From a virus, in IMG/VR virus record IMGVR_UViG_3300030110_001497, positions 1 to 31,571 of that record: a stretch of 31,571 bases of DNA. One strand, given 5' to 3'. Position 1 is the stretch's first letter. Each line of letters begins with the position of its first letter. The notes below the pieces were generated by a model. That model was not told the DNA's origin. It did not search any database and saw only the letters and a list, made by a program, of their open reading frames with translations. The position numbers and the translations under genes were made by a program. This document shows, piece after piece, positions 14,907 through 23,388 of this stretch.

Positions 14907-15402
14907 AACGATATCTCATTAATTTTTCTGCAGCATCTTGTTGGCTCATGTATCCTCCATCAGCCATAAAACCTATGTTGTTTCTAACGTTTTCAGATAG
15001 TTTTGCTAATCCTTTATTACCTTCAGGTACAGGTTTTAATGCTCCACCTCCTGCATAATTTTGAGGTTTCATGTATCCACCGCCCATCATCATCTGTGGC
15101 TCTTCTCCCGCTCCCATTATCATAGACTTAGCATTATCTAATATTGCAACTGCGGCTTGAAGATTACCATCAGCTCTACTTACAACAGCTTCAGCTAACA
15201 TTGCAGCATCACCGTCTATAGAAACAGATTCTTCTTGTTGCATTCCTTGCATCGCCATAAGTTCTGCCGCAGGATCAGACATTCCCGGATCCATCATTGG
15301 ACCTTGAGGAGCTGCTTGAGCCGCAAGCATTTCAGGATTAGCCATAGGAACTCCTGTCCCTTCTGTTCTAATATTAGTTAACATATCCATTATACCTGCC
15401 AT
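14899..15402 (-). CDS. Gly/Met-rich small virion-region protein
   Basis: This 167-aa protein has an N-terminal Met/Ala/Pro-rich part with helical SIDGDAAMLAEAVVSRADGN, then short glycine motifs MMMGGGYMKP, YAGGGALKPVP and MADGGYMSQQDAAEKL. No catalytic motif is visible. It is the last gene of the internal-virion-protein unit and the motifs echo those of its neighbours, so a structural or assembly role is likely. The start follows CCGAGGAGATAAAG; the stop overlaps the convergent helicase gene. I do not recognise a named family. Confidence 0.55.
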   Translation of the reverse strand: MAGIMDMLTNIRTEGTGVPMANPEMLAAQAAPQGPMMDPGMSDPAAELMAMQGMQQEESVSIDGDAAMLAEAVVSRADGNLQAAVAILDNAKSMIMGAGEEPQMMMGGGYMKPQNYAGGGALKPVPEGNKGLAKLSENVRNNIGFMADGGYMSQQDAAEKLMRYRSS

Positions 15403-15404
15403 CT

Positions 15405-16190
15405 TTATCTCCTCGGTCTAAAACCTGATTGGAATATTTGAGTTAGTGTATCGTTTTGTGCGTTTAAAGGCAACCTAGATAATCCTTTATTCATCAAATT
15501 ATCTTGACCAACAGTAAGTCTACCCCCTCTGTTAGCGTAAATCATTCCCGGAGCTGATCCAAATTCTTCAGGAGACATAGGTCTAGTGTATTCCCGCATT
15601 TCTTGTGAATTAGATTCAAGAATACTTTTTGGATCGTATTGTTCTCCAAGTGCTTGTCCTGTATAAACGTTTCTTGTCCCATCGTCTACGATCGGTGGAG
15701 TATAAACAGGTTGTTCTGGAACATAACCATAATCAGCAGGATCCACAGGTATTCCGTATCCTTCTGTGTCTCCAAATTGAGCTATTTGACCGTCTGTTCC
15801 TAAACTTAAATCAGGTTCTTCAGAAATAACAGTAGGAGAAGTCATGGTTGTACCTCCTGAATAAGGAGCCGCATCTTCATAAGCTCCATAAAATCCCGGA
15901 CGTTTACCAGTGTTAGAAACAACAGCTTCATTCGAATCGTAGCCGTATTTCTCTATCATTTTATTTGATAATGATCCTAATCCTTTTTCTGCTTCAGTTG
16001 CCTGAGAATTTTTAAAATCAGCTACATCTGCCTCATACTGATCAGTAGCGTTTCTCGCCGCTTCATTAGCATCTGTTCTTAAATTTATCGCTTCTATAAC
16101 AGGAGCTTCTATTTCAGGAATAGCTATACCTCCTCTAATACGATTTCGACCTTTAGGTTCTAAAACATCTTTGTAAAAATTTCTAGCCAT
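15405..16190 (-). CDS. Putative virion protein, Gly/Pro/Tyr-rich
   Basis: This 261-aa protein has a helical N-terminal third (NLRTDANEAARNATDQYEAD), a disordered-looking middle rich in Gly, Pro, Asp and Tyr, and a C-terminal segment MIYANRGGRLTVGQDNLMNK that repeats the GGRL-type motif seen in other proteins of this operon. No enzyme motif is visible. It is coupled to the 1151-aa gene (TGATG overlap), so its product is probably made in proportion to it. I infer a structural or chaperone role from position only. Confidence 0.5.
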   Translation of the reverse strand: MARNFYKDVLEPKGRNRIRGGIAIPEIEAPVIEAINLRTDANEAARNATDQYEADVADFKNSQATEAEKGLGSLSNKMIEKYGYDSNEAVVSNTGKRPGFYGAYEDAAPYSGGTTMTSPTVISEEPDLSLGTDGQIAQFGDTEGYGIPVDPADYGYVPEQPVYTPPIVDDGTRNVYTGQALGEQYDPKSILESNSQEMREYTRPMSPEEFGSAPGMIYANRGGRLTVGQDNLMNKGLSRLPLNAQNDTLTQIFQSGFRPRR

Positions 16191-19100
16191 CAGTTTATAA
16201 TCCCTTGTAATGTATTCATATTATTCTCTAAGATAGTGTATGGAGAAGTTACTGCATCTAATAATACACTTTTTCTTTCTGGAGTTTTTTGAACCTTATC
16301 TTCAGTATCATAATATTGAAGTTCATTAGCTAAATCTTCAGAAGCAACGGTGTCATGTGTTTTTAAAAATCGTAAAAAGTTTTGTAATTTAACCCTACCC
16401 TCAGCATAAGCCATAGTTCTTTCAAATAACTCATGTTTTCCATCAGGAGTGCCTAATAACATTTCTCCAATAAATTTACGAGAATTATCATTAACTCGAC
16501 TACTTAAAGCGGTTAATCTTCTACCTGTTTGTGTTAATGGTGGAACTAATAAACGCATTAACATTCTTGCACCTGAGATAGGGGACTGTATTCCTTCCCC
16601 CGTTAATAAATCTTGTGCTAATCCGGGGGTAGAAGCTGGTCCAACTTCTCGTTGTACCATTTCATTTAAAATTCTAAGATTTTTAACATATTCTTTACCT
16701 TCTTTTCCTAACAAAGGTTCAATAAAGTTTTCGAAAGTTAAAGGAGAACCAATTACGTCATCTCCTGCAGGTCCAAACCCTTCTTTAAGAAAATTATCTA
16801 ACTTAGCACCTGACTGTGCAAATATATTTCCTGTTCCTTGTTTTCCTTCCAGTATTTCATCTCTAATATAGCGTTTAGTTATTTGAGATACTTGTTTTTG
16901 TAACAGTGGATCACGTTTAATAATATTTAACAAATATTTTTGATCTTCTAATATTTCTCCCGATCTTTTTGTGGTACTTCCTTTACTTAATAAACTTTCA
17001 ATAATATTGCTAAATTTAAAATTAGGATCAGTCGCATCGCCAAAACGAGCTTTTAAAGTTGCTATTCTATCGTCTCTTTTTTGTATTTCATCTATAACGT
17101 CTCTTTGAAACTTTCTAGGAGTAAAGTTAAATGTTTGTTTATAGCCGTCTTTTCCAAAAATAGTTTTTAAAGTTCCTTCATGATTTTTCATAAATTCACG
17201 ATAACTTTTAGCTATTTCAAATGGAGTAGTTTTTCCGGGACCCTCAGTAATTACATTTCTTTTTATGTATTCTGCTATGCCTTTTTGTATTTCTAATACT
17301 TCATCAGAACCTTCTTTCTTTAATACTTCCATTAAATTAGACACTCTAGTGTTCACAGTAGTTCCGGGAGTACTTGTTCCTAATATGTAATCAGCTACTT
17401 TTTCAGGAGTTTCTATTTTATCCCTTAATATAGATGTTATTGCTTCTGCATCAGCTAATCGTATCGCTTCTTTTTGCGCTGACCAAGCGTCTCTAATTTC
17501 ATAACCGTATTTAGTTTCTGCCATATATTCTTTACGAGTTTTTGGAGTTACTTTAAGACCTAGAGCTTTCATCTCTACTTCTGCGCCTTCTTCTAATAAC
17601 TTATACATTTGTTGTTCTAACCCGCGCTCTAAATCCCTAGCTAATTTATTTGCTGTTGGATTAGGGGAGCTACTAGCAAAACTATTTAAAGCTGTTCTAG
17701 CGTCATTAAGTTCTTGCATAGTAAAGTTTATTTTATCTTTACCTACGAATCCTTTACCTGTTGTAGGATCTATTCCTCTTAATCTTTTTAAAGTTGCTCC
17801 ACCGTTAACGTTTTCAAAAAGCATTCTAACGGCTTCATCAGTTTGTTCCATTTTAAAAAGTTTATTAGCTTCACCTTTTCTAGCAGTAGCCCACGCTGTT
17901 GCAGGTTTTCTAGTAAATCCTGCCCCTGTCGTGTTAGAATAACGCTCTAATCCGATAGCATCATTAAATGCTTTATTATAAGGAGCTACAAAATCTTGTT
18001 TAATTTGAGTTAAACGTTTCATAGTTCTTTCAAATAAAGGAGTCGATATTTTTTCGTCAGGCACATCTCTTAATAAAGCAAGTCCAGCATCAGCTACGTC
18101 ATCTCCACCTCTTATATTATTTATTACGTTATCTATCATTGAAAAGGCTTCGTCTTCAAACCCTTCAATATCTTTTCTAATTAATGCGTCTATTTCCCTA
18201 GCAACCGTTGCTCCCGTTGCATCAGTAGCGATCGATGGTCCAATTTTATCACTTAACGTTCTAACAAAACGGTTAATAACTTCTTGATTACCTTTTAACA
18301 CTTCATTGTAAAGTGTTTTTAATTTAGCGTCATCAGCATATTTTAAAAACAATAACTCTAGGTCAGCCGCTTCCATCATTCCAGTGGCTGAAGCAAGGGT
18401 TGGATTGTATTTACCAATATCTACTTTAAATCTACTACTTAAATCGTCAATAGCAGCATTTATTGTTCCCAAAGAAGTTTCGGTTCCGTAAAGAACACCA
18501 GTATCTGCTACGGATTCTCCAGCCTCACTAGCTCGTTTAGCTTTTAAAAGCTCTTGTATTTTATTAAAAAATTCAGGAGGCACATCTTTTCCTGTAATTA
18601 ACCGCCATGCTTTAGGAATAATATTAGCAGCAGTAGTTACTCCAGCAGTAGATAAAAGAGCCATTGCTCCTATCATCGCTGATTCATCTAGGGCTTCCAT
18701 TAATCCGATATCGTTATACCCTAGTTTATTCCCTGTTGCTAAACGTAAAAAATCTCCTCCTGCCGCTCCCACTGCAGATAAAGTAGACAATCCTAATATT
18801 TGCGCTCCTCGTTTAACCACACCTGTAGGTGCAAGAGTGTAAAAAGGCTCTAATTTTTTTGCTCCAAAAATTGTAAGTCCAAGATCTGCTGCTAGAGAAG
18901 GAGTTTCTTGAATTAAGGTTGAATAAATATCTTGAGCAGTAAGTTTAGGAGTGTTTAATAATTTAAAATCATCCTCCCCTTCTGGTTTAAATGCTACTCC
19001 TAAATCAGGTTCATTTGGATTTATATAACGATATTCGCCTTTAAGATTATTTCTTTCTCCCCATTTTTTCCACTGTTCTTTAGTCATATTACGTGGATTA

Positions 19101-19645
19101 AAAGCAAGTTCTCGAGAACCTTGTTCACTAAACGGTATGTAATTATCTGGATCGAAACCACGTGCTGCAACTCGCATCTGTTGTTCTAAATTAAAAGGTT
19201 TCATCCCCTCTGCCGCTAGTATCTCCTCTGGTGCTGATCCTTGCATTGCAATTTCATACATGTTTCTTTCTTCAGGAGACATCATTTCTAACTTGGAGGC
19301 TTCTTCTTGTTTATATATTTCAGCCTTCTTTAAAGCATCGGAATAAGCAGGATAACGTTCTTCTAGATCGAACTCAACAGGAGGACGGTTATACGGAGCA
19401 ACTCTTTCTTTAAAATTAACCGTATTGCGTATTACTTCTATTTGTTCCGGAGAGTATATAGAGTTAGCTAAATTTAACACATCTGGTTGAGTATATACAG
19501 AAACTAAACGTAGTTCTTGTGGGGACAACACCTCGCCATAAGTAACATTAGGATTGTCTTTTAATGTTTGTTTGCCAAGTTCTTCTGCTCTTTGGTTTCT
19601 TAACTTTACAAAAGAATCGTATTGTTGTGTGGTTACGTCTGCCAT
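16190..19645 (-). CDS. Very large internal virion / DNA-ejection-type protein
   Basis: This is the longest gene in the window (1151 aa). Most of the chain is charged, helical sequence; a more hydrophobic stretch lies at about 245-350, including GAQILGLSTLSAVGAAGGDF and SAMIGAMALLSTAGVTTAAN, which could cross or insert into a membrane. Large helical proteins with a hydrophobic patch, encoded between smaller virion genes, are typical of podovirus internal core/ejection proteins (compare T7 gp15/gp16 in role, not in sequence). No lysozyme or transglycosylase motif is evident by eye. It lies in an unbroken run of virion genes. Function is inferred from size, composition and position. Confidence 0.55.
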   Translation of the reverse strand: MADVTTQQYDSFVKLRNQRAEELGKQTLKDNPNVTYGEVLSPQELRLVSVYTQPDVLNLANSIYSPEQIEVIRNTVNFKERVAPYNRPPVEFDLEERYPAYSDALKKAEIYKQEEASKLEMMSPEERNMYEIAMQGSAPEEILAAEGMKPFNLEQQMRVAARGFDPDNYIPFSEQGSRELAFNPRNMTKEQWKKWGERNNLKGEYRYINPNEPDLGVAFKPEGEDDFKLLNTPKLTAQDIYSTLIQETPSLAADLGLTIFGAKKLEPFYTLAPTGVVKRGAQILGLSTLSAVGAAGGDFLRLATGNKLGYNDIGLMEALDESAMIGAMALLSTAGVTTAANIIPKAWRLITGKDVPPEFFNKIQELLKAKRASEAGESVADTGVLYGTETSLGTINAAIDDLSSRFKVDIGKYNPTLASATGMMEAADLELLFLKYADDAKLKTLYNEVLKGNQEVINRFVRTLSDKIGPSIATDATGATVAREIDALIRKDIEGFEDEAFSMIDNVINNIRGGDDVADAGLALLRDVPDEKISTPLFERTMKRLTQIKQDFVAPYNKAFNDAIGLERYSNTTGAGFTRKPATAWATARKGEANKLFKMEQTDEAVRMLFENVNGGATLKRLRGIDPTTGKGFVGKDKINFTMQELNDARTALNSFASSSPNPTANKLARDLERGLEQQMYKLLEEGAEVEMKALGLKVTPKTRKEYMAETKYGYEIRDAWSAQKEAIRLADAEAITSILRDKIETPEKVADYILGTSTPGTTVNTRVSNLMEVLKKEGSDEVLEIQKGIAEYIKRNVITEGPGKTTPFEIAKSYREFMKNHEGTLKTIFGKDGYKQTFNFTPRKFQRDVIDEIQKRDDRIATLKARFGDATDPNFKFSNIIESLLSKGSTTKRSGEILEDQKYLLNIIKRDPLLQKQVSQITKRYIRDEILEGKQGTGNIFAQSGAKLDNFLKEGFGPAGDDVIGSPLTFENFIEPLLGKEGKEYVKNLRILNEMVQREVGPASTPGLAQDLLTGEGIQSPISGARMLMRLLVPPLTQTGRRLTALSSRVNDNSRKFIGEMLLGTPDGKHELFERTMAYAEGRVKLQNFLRFLKTHDTVASEDLANELQYYDTEDKVQKTPERKSVLLDAVTSPYTILENNMNTLQGIIN

Positions 19646-19647
19646 AA

Positions 19648-21342
19648 TTAATACAGTTGTTCAACAGAAGACGTGTCTAATCTTAACTGTTCAGCTACAT
19701 CTACTGTATTTCCGGTTGAATAATTAGAATCAAATTCTGTTCCGTCACGTCTCGTGTGTGATTTATATTTAATAACATCAGGCACTCTACTGTAACGTTT
19801 AAAGAAATTTCTAAATGTAACATCGTCCATGTTCGAAAAATTAGGTTTACCATTTTGATCTTTAGGAGCGTCCCAATATCCTGAAAGAATACTGGTAAAT
19901 AGATCATCATTTATCGGGTATTGTCCTGCACGTATTCTGTTTTCAGATATAGTTCCTTGTACCACGTTATCTGTTTGTCTAACTAACGTATCTACAAAAC
20001 CTAATATATTATCTTTAGCTGTTTGTGCGTCTTGTGTAGCACCGAAACCAACCATTTGTAAATGAAAAGCTAAATCTTTATCCGATAATGTTCTACCTGT
20101 TTGACCATTAGCTGCCGCGGCTGCATAAGCTAACTGTAGCATCGTTGCTCTAGTTCTTATATCGTTATATGCCATATCACCTAACGAACCTAAAAAGCTA
20201 ACACCGTATTCTTGACCTGCTTGTGATTGTTCAAAAGCTAACATAGCTGCTTGTATTTGATCTTCATCTCCAGATTGCAAAGCTGCATATAAATTTGCCG
20301 CATTATCCCCTGTGCCTTGTCTACCGTCTGAACCTGCAGTACCGTTTTGAAGATCATTAGCTGTAGCAAAAGCATTCGATGTATCTCCATTACCCATAAA
20401 AGTTAATATCTGTTCTGCGTTACTTTCCGCACTGTTTAAAAAGTTACCTATCGAAGTAACCATTGTTAATGGGTTTTGAGTAGGGTCGTTTATACCTTTA
20501 TCAAGCATTGAAACCATTTCGTTAGTAAGTGTCATAGTACTTAGTAATGCGGTATCTTTTGCGTTTAGTTCTTTGTCTTGTTTATCTAAACCAACTAAAC
20601 GAGGGTCTTTTAATTGGGTCGCTAGTGATTGTGTTGGTTTATATTTTTGTTCTATCCAGTTACCTTCTATTTCTTGTATATTCTCGTAACCTGTCTTATC
20701 GTCATTCATAACATAGACATCTCCTCTAGGGTCAACAAAACCACTACGGTAATCATTAACTCCTAGTCTAGCTTTATCTACATCTTCGAATGTTTTGTAC
20801 TGTAAATTATTTACATCTTTTAATGCTTCTTTTAAAAACGCTGACCTGTTAGTTTGTGTAGCCAAACGAGATGTTTCTTTAAGTTTTTTACTATCTAAAA
20901 CTCCTTTAATATACTCATCTGATCCCGCTCCCATTTGACTTGCGATAACTAGGTTAGCTATTTCATCTAAACCGAAACTATCTTTTTCTGTCGGGGCTCC
21001 AAATTGTTTATAAGTTTGTAATTGAGCTATTTTTTGTTTATTATCTAATACAGATTCTAAATCAGTACCTTCACTTAAACCGCCTAAATTTTCTAAAAAC
21101 TCTTCATCTGTTAATTTTTGATCCTTACCAAAAAGTCCACCTAATCCACTTAGTAAAGAATCTGCACCAAAACCCAATAAACCACCTACTGATTCTATTG
21201 TCTCTGGTTGATATGTTCCGCCTCCAGTTCTGGCTGTAGGAAACCTAACTTGTGCAGGAGCCATTTTTACTTGAGTAATTCCTCCACCACCTTGAGGCGG
21301 TGCGAAAGTCGGGAAAGGAAGTCCGCTTATACCGTTAGCCAT
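19648..21342 (-). CDS. Putative internal virion protein
   Basis: This 564-aa protein begins with a Pro/Gly-rich segment (GLPFPTFAPPQGGGGITQ), then a Gly-rich patch SVGGLLGFGADSLLSGLGGL and a mainly helical body that includes AYNDIRTRATMLQLAYAAAA and GRTLSDKDLAFHLQMVGFG. Similar proteins occur next to large internal virion proteins in marine podovirus-like genomes as far as I recall. There are no enzyme motifs. The upstream stop lies 1 nt before its ATG, giving tight coupling, with only a weak RBS. A core or ejection component is the best inference. Confidence 0.52.
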   Translation of the reverse strand: MANGISGLPFPTFAPPQGGGGITQVKMAPAQVRFPTARTGGGTYQPETIESVGGLLGFGADSLLSGLGGLFGKDQKLTDEEFLENLGGLSEGTDLESVLDNKQKIAQLQTYKQFGAPTEKDSFGLDEIANLVIASQMGAGSDEYIKGVLDSKKLKETSRLATQTNRSAFLKEALKDVNNLQYKTFEDVDKARLGVNDYRSGFVDPRGDVYVMNDDKTGYENIQEIEGNWIEQKYKPTQSLATQLKDPRLVGLDKQDKELNAKDTALLSTMTLTNEMVSMLDKGINDPTQNPLTMVTSIGNFLNSAESNAEQILTFMGNGDTSNAFATANDLQNGTAGSDGRQGTGDNAANLYAALQSGDEDQIQAAMLAFEQSQAGQEYGVSFLGSLGDMAYNDIRTRATMLQLAYAAAAANGQTGRTLSDKDLAFHLQMVGFGATQDAQTAKDNILGFVDTLVRQTDNVVQGTISENRIRAGQYPINDDLFTSILSGYWDAPKDQNGKPNFSNMDDVTFRNFFKRYSRVPDVIKYKSHTRRDGTEFDSNYSTGNTVDVAEQLRLDTSSVEQLY

Positions 21343-21343
21343 A

Positions 21344-22447
21344 TTATTTTCTCAAAGCTCCTATGCCTCTATCTTGGGGTCCCATGTTCACTCTACCTCC
21401 TGCTCTAGGTAGTGTAGGAGTTCCACCACCGTATTGAGGAATGCCTCCGGGATTAGGAATAAACTCAGGAGTTGATGTTGGAGGGTTTTTACCTGCGAAA
21501 CCATAACCACCTGCCAACGGTCCAAGAGACGCGGTTAGTGAACCAACATTCGATAACGTTTGCATCGGTAAGTTATATTGTCCAGTAAAGTTTTGATACG
21601 CTAAATCCATGAGAGATTGTTGTCTACCTCGTCCTAAACCACCTATTCCCATAGTTCTATTAATATCTTGTGTTTGCAAATTCTGTAAAGATGGAGCTAT
21701 ACCACCAAAAGATTGACCGAAACCTGCTAAGTTTGAACCAAGTTGAGTACCCATTTGACCATAGGTTTGTCCTAATCCGGCTTGAAGACTAGCAAGTCCT
21801 GCTTGTCTAGCTTGTTGATCAGCAAAAGATTTAAGTGCTGCATCTTGTGCTCCTGCAAATCCTGCTTGACGAATATTACCTATTGCTTCAGTAGTTCCTC
21901 TGCCAACTTGCCTAGCTAAATCTTCTGAAGTTAGTCTTCCACGAGATCCACCAAAAGCTCCACGTTGCACAGCTTGATCTCTTAGAGCCATATCACTTTT
22001 AGCTAAACCTTCTTGAGCATCTCTTATTGTTTGTTGTACTACGTCTTCTTCAAAAGGATTATAAAACTGTTGTGCCATATTAGGATTAAACATAGCTGTA
22101 GAACCAAAACCAGAAAGTTCAGACCTACCTAGAGCCCCTGTTCCTGCTTGAGTTCCCGCTCTTGAAACATCTCCTGCCTCTCTTAATAAATCAGCTTGTG
22201 CTCCTAGATACGGTCTATAACTACCAATAGCCGCATCAGACAGATCCATAGCGTATTGTTCTCTAGGATCAAAATCAGCTACCCGTTGTCCTGTGTAAGT
22301 AAAAGGACTAGAGTCAGGTTGACCTAAGTTTTGAAACTGTTGGTCTAAAAATGTTCTTGCATAAGGAAATATGCCTCGCTGTAAAAAGTCACCTATGTAT
22401 CCCGCAGGTGCCTGAGTTGCATATTCAAAATCTTGTCTAGTTGCCAT
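21344..22447 (-). CDS. Putative structural/ejection protein, Gln/Ala/Gly-rich
   Basis: This 367-aa protein contains YNPFEEDVVQQTIRDAQEGL, then a helical AVQRGAFGGSRGRLTSEDLA region and many Gln-Ala-Gly helices (AGLASLQAGLGQTYGQMGTQ), ending in a Gly/Pro-rich tail with RAGGRVNMGPQDRGIGAL. I recall this composition and the EDVVQ block in virion proteins of marine short-tailed phages but cannot name a family. It overlaps the upstream gene by 11 nt. It is probably a minor capsid or internal protein made with its neighbours. Confidence 0.52.
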   Translation of the reverse strand: MATRQDFEYATQAPAGYIGDFLQRGIFPYARTFLDQQFQNLGQPDSSPFTYTGQRVADFDPREQYAMDLSDAAIGSYRPYLGAQADLLREAGDVSRAGTQAGTGALGRSELSGFGSTAMFNPNMAQQFYNPFEEDVVQQTIRDAQEGLAKSDMALRDQAVQRGAFGGSRGRLTSEDLARQVGRGTTEAIGNIRQAGFAGAQDAALKSFADQQARQAGLASLQAGLGQTYGQMGTQLGSNLAGFGQSFGGIAPSLQNLQTQDINRTMGIGGLGRGRQQSLMDLAYQNFTGQYNLPMQTLSNVGSLTASLGPLAGGYGFAGKNPPTSTPEFIPNPGGIPQYGGGTPTLPRAGGRVNMGPQDRGIGALRK

Positions 22448-23231
22448 ATCTTCTATTTCCCATATTATTGAACGCAGTTAATCGGGCAATCCCTTTATTG
22501 TGATTACCTCCTCCTGCTTGATCTACTGCGGCTTTCGATAACATAAATTCTCCATCACTTGCCATTACTGGTATTAAATCGTCTTTTGGACCTCCGGGAC
22601 CGTCTAGTTCTCCGCCATGAAACATAGGAGTAAACATTGATCTATCTAATACTCCCCCTGATTTTCTACCTACAGGGTTGAAAACAATAGGTCTTCCCAC
22701 CGTTCCTCCTGCTGTGGGAGCTTTTCCTGTATTAAATTTACCCTCTACACCGAGTGCTTTACTAAATAAACCTGTTGCAATACCTGTTGCGGAACTCGTT
22801 AGGGCTTTTTCTATTGCGTCTTGTGTGTCTTTATCTAAACTACTATACCAATTACTAATTTTATCGAAAAAACCTTCAGTCATGTCTCCGCTTAACTCTT
22901 CATTTTGACTACTTTCTAAATAAGTTCCATCAGCCGCGGCAACAATACCTTCTTTTTGTTGGAGTAAAGCCATGAGCTCTTGTTCTGGGGACATCTTTTC
23001 GTCTATTTGGTATTCGAAAGGAGTAATTTCAGAACCTTTAGTTTCTGGAGATTCTTCTGCCCCTACTTCTGATGTTTTAATTTCTGGTCCAGTTACAGGA
23101 TTAGCACGAGTAGCACTACCTATGGAACCTGTTTCACCAACACCTAGTTCTTCTTTAGCTTTTGCCGTTACAGCATCTGTTGCAGCTTTAGCTAAAATAA
23201 TTTTACCAGCAGCAATTAACGCATTTAGCAC
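22437..23231 (-). CDS. Virion-associated protein with DxIPxMxSxGEF-type motif
   Basis: This 264-aa protein carries near its C-terminus GGELDGPGGPKDDLIPVMAS followed by DGEFMLSKAAVDQAGGG. This resembles the motif GPGTxxSDxIPAxLSxGEFV common in phage tail/tape-measure and internal virion proteins, where its role is not understood. The N-terminal 25 residues form an Ala-rich helix. The start is GTG at 23231 (MLNALIAAGK), with AGGAG nine bases upstream, and it shares one base with the stop of a 14-codon ORF (TAGTG). It is the first full-size gene of the virion unit behind the promoter at 23350-23378. Confidence 0.6.
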   Translation of the reverse strand: MLNALIAAGKIILAKAATDAVTAKAKEELGVGETGSIGSATRANPVTGPEIKTSEVGAEESPETKGSEITPFEYQIDEKMSPEQELMALLQQKEGIVAAADGTYLESSQNEELSGDMTEGFFDKISNWYSSLDKDTQDAIEKALTSSATGIATGLFSKALGVEGKFNTGKAPTAGGTVGRPIVFNPVGRKSGGVLDRSMFTPMFHGGELDGPGGPKDDLIPVMASDGEFMLSKAAVDQAGGGNHNKGIARLTAFNNMGNRRYGN

Positions 23232-23275
23232 TAGAATCTACTCCTAGTTTTAATCTTTTTACCTACTCTAAGCAT
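23231..23275 (-). CDS. 14-codon basic mini-ORF (leader peptide or microprotein)
   Basis: The ATG at 23275 is preceded by TTGGAGAAGTA, a clear RBS, and encodes MLRVGKKIKTRSRF before TAG. The stop shares its G with the GTG start of the next gene (TAGTG), the same coupling used by most real gene pairs in this window. Six of 14 residues are Lys or Arg. It could be a translated leader that delivers ribosomes to the GTG start, or a tiny basic protein. Too short for composition tests; translation is inferred. Confidence 0.4.
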   Translation of the reverse strand: MLRVGKKIKTRSRF

Positions 23276-23349
23276 TACTTCTCCAAGCGTGTATAAACGT
23301 TAACAGATTAAAAGCTATTCCTGTGAGCTGCAGTATCAACTGAAATTTG

Positions 23350-23378
23350 ATTATATATCAAAAAACATTGTTTTTTAA
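23350..23378 (-). promoter_or_regulatory. Sigma70-like promoter of the virion-protein unit
   Basis: On the minus strand TTAAAA (23378-23373), 17 bp, then perfect TATAAT (23355-23350), in the 113-bp gap (23276-23388) after the FecR-domain gene. The predicted start is near 23343, giving a leader of about 70 nt to the mini-ORF. An A/T-only inverted repeat (AAAAAACA/TGTTTTTT, 23360-23387) overlaps the promoter and might also end transcripts of the curli-like island. Confidence 0.6.
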
Positions 23379-23388
23379 ATGTTTTTTA

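Noticed and set aside
16449-16871. Plus-strand 140-codon frame within the 1151-aa gene
   Set aside because: Antisense to a continuous large gene; no promoter or RBS, and no recognisable protein features.
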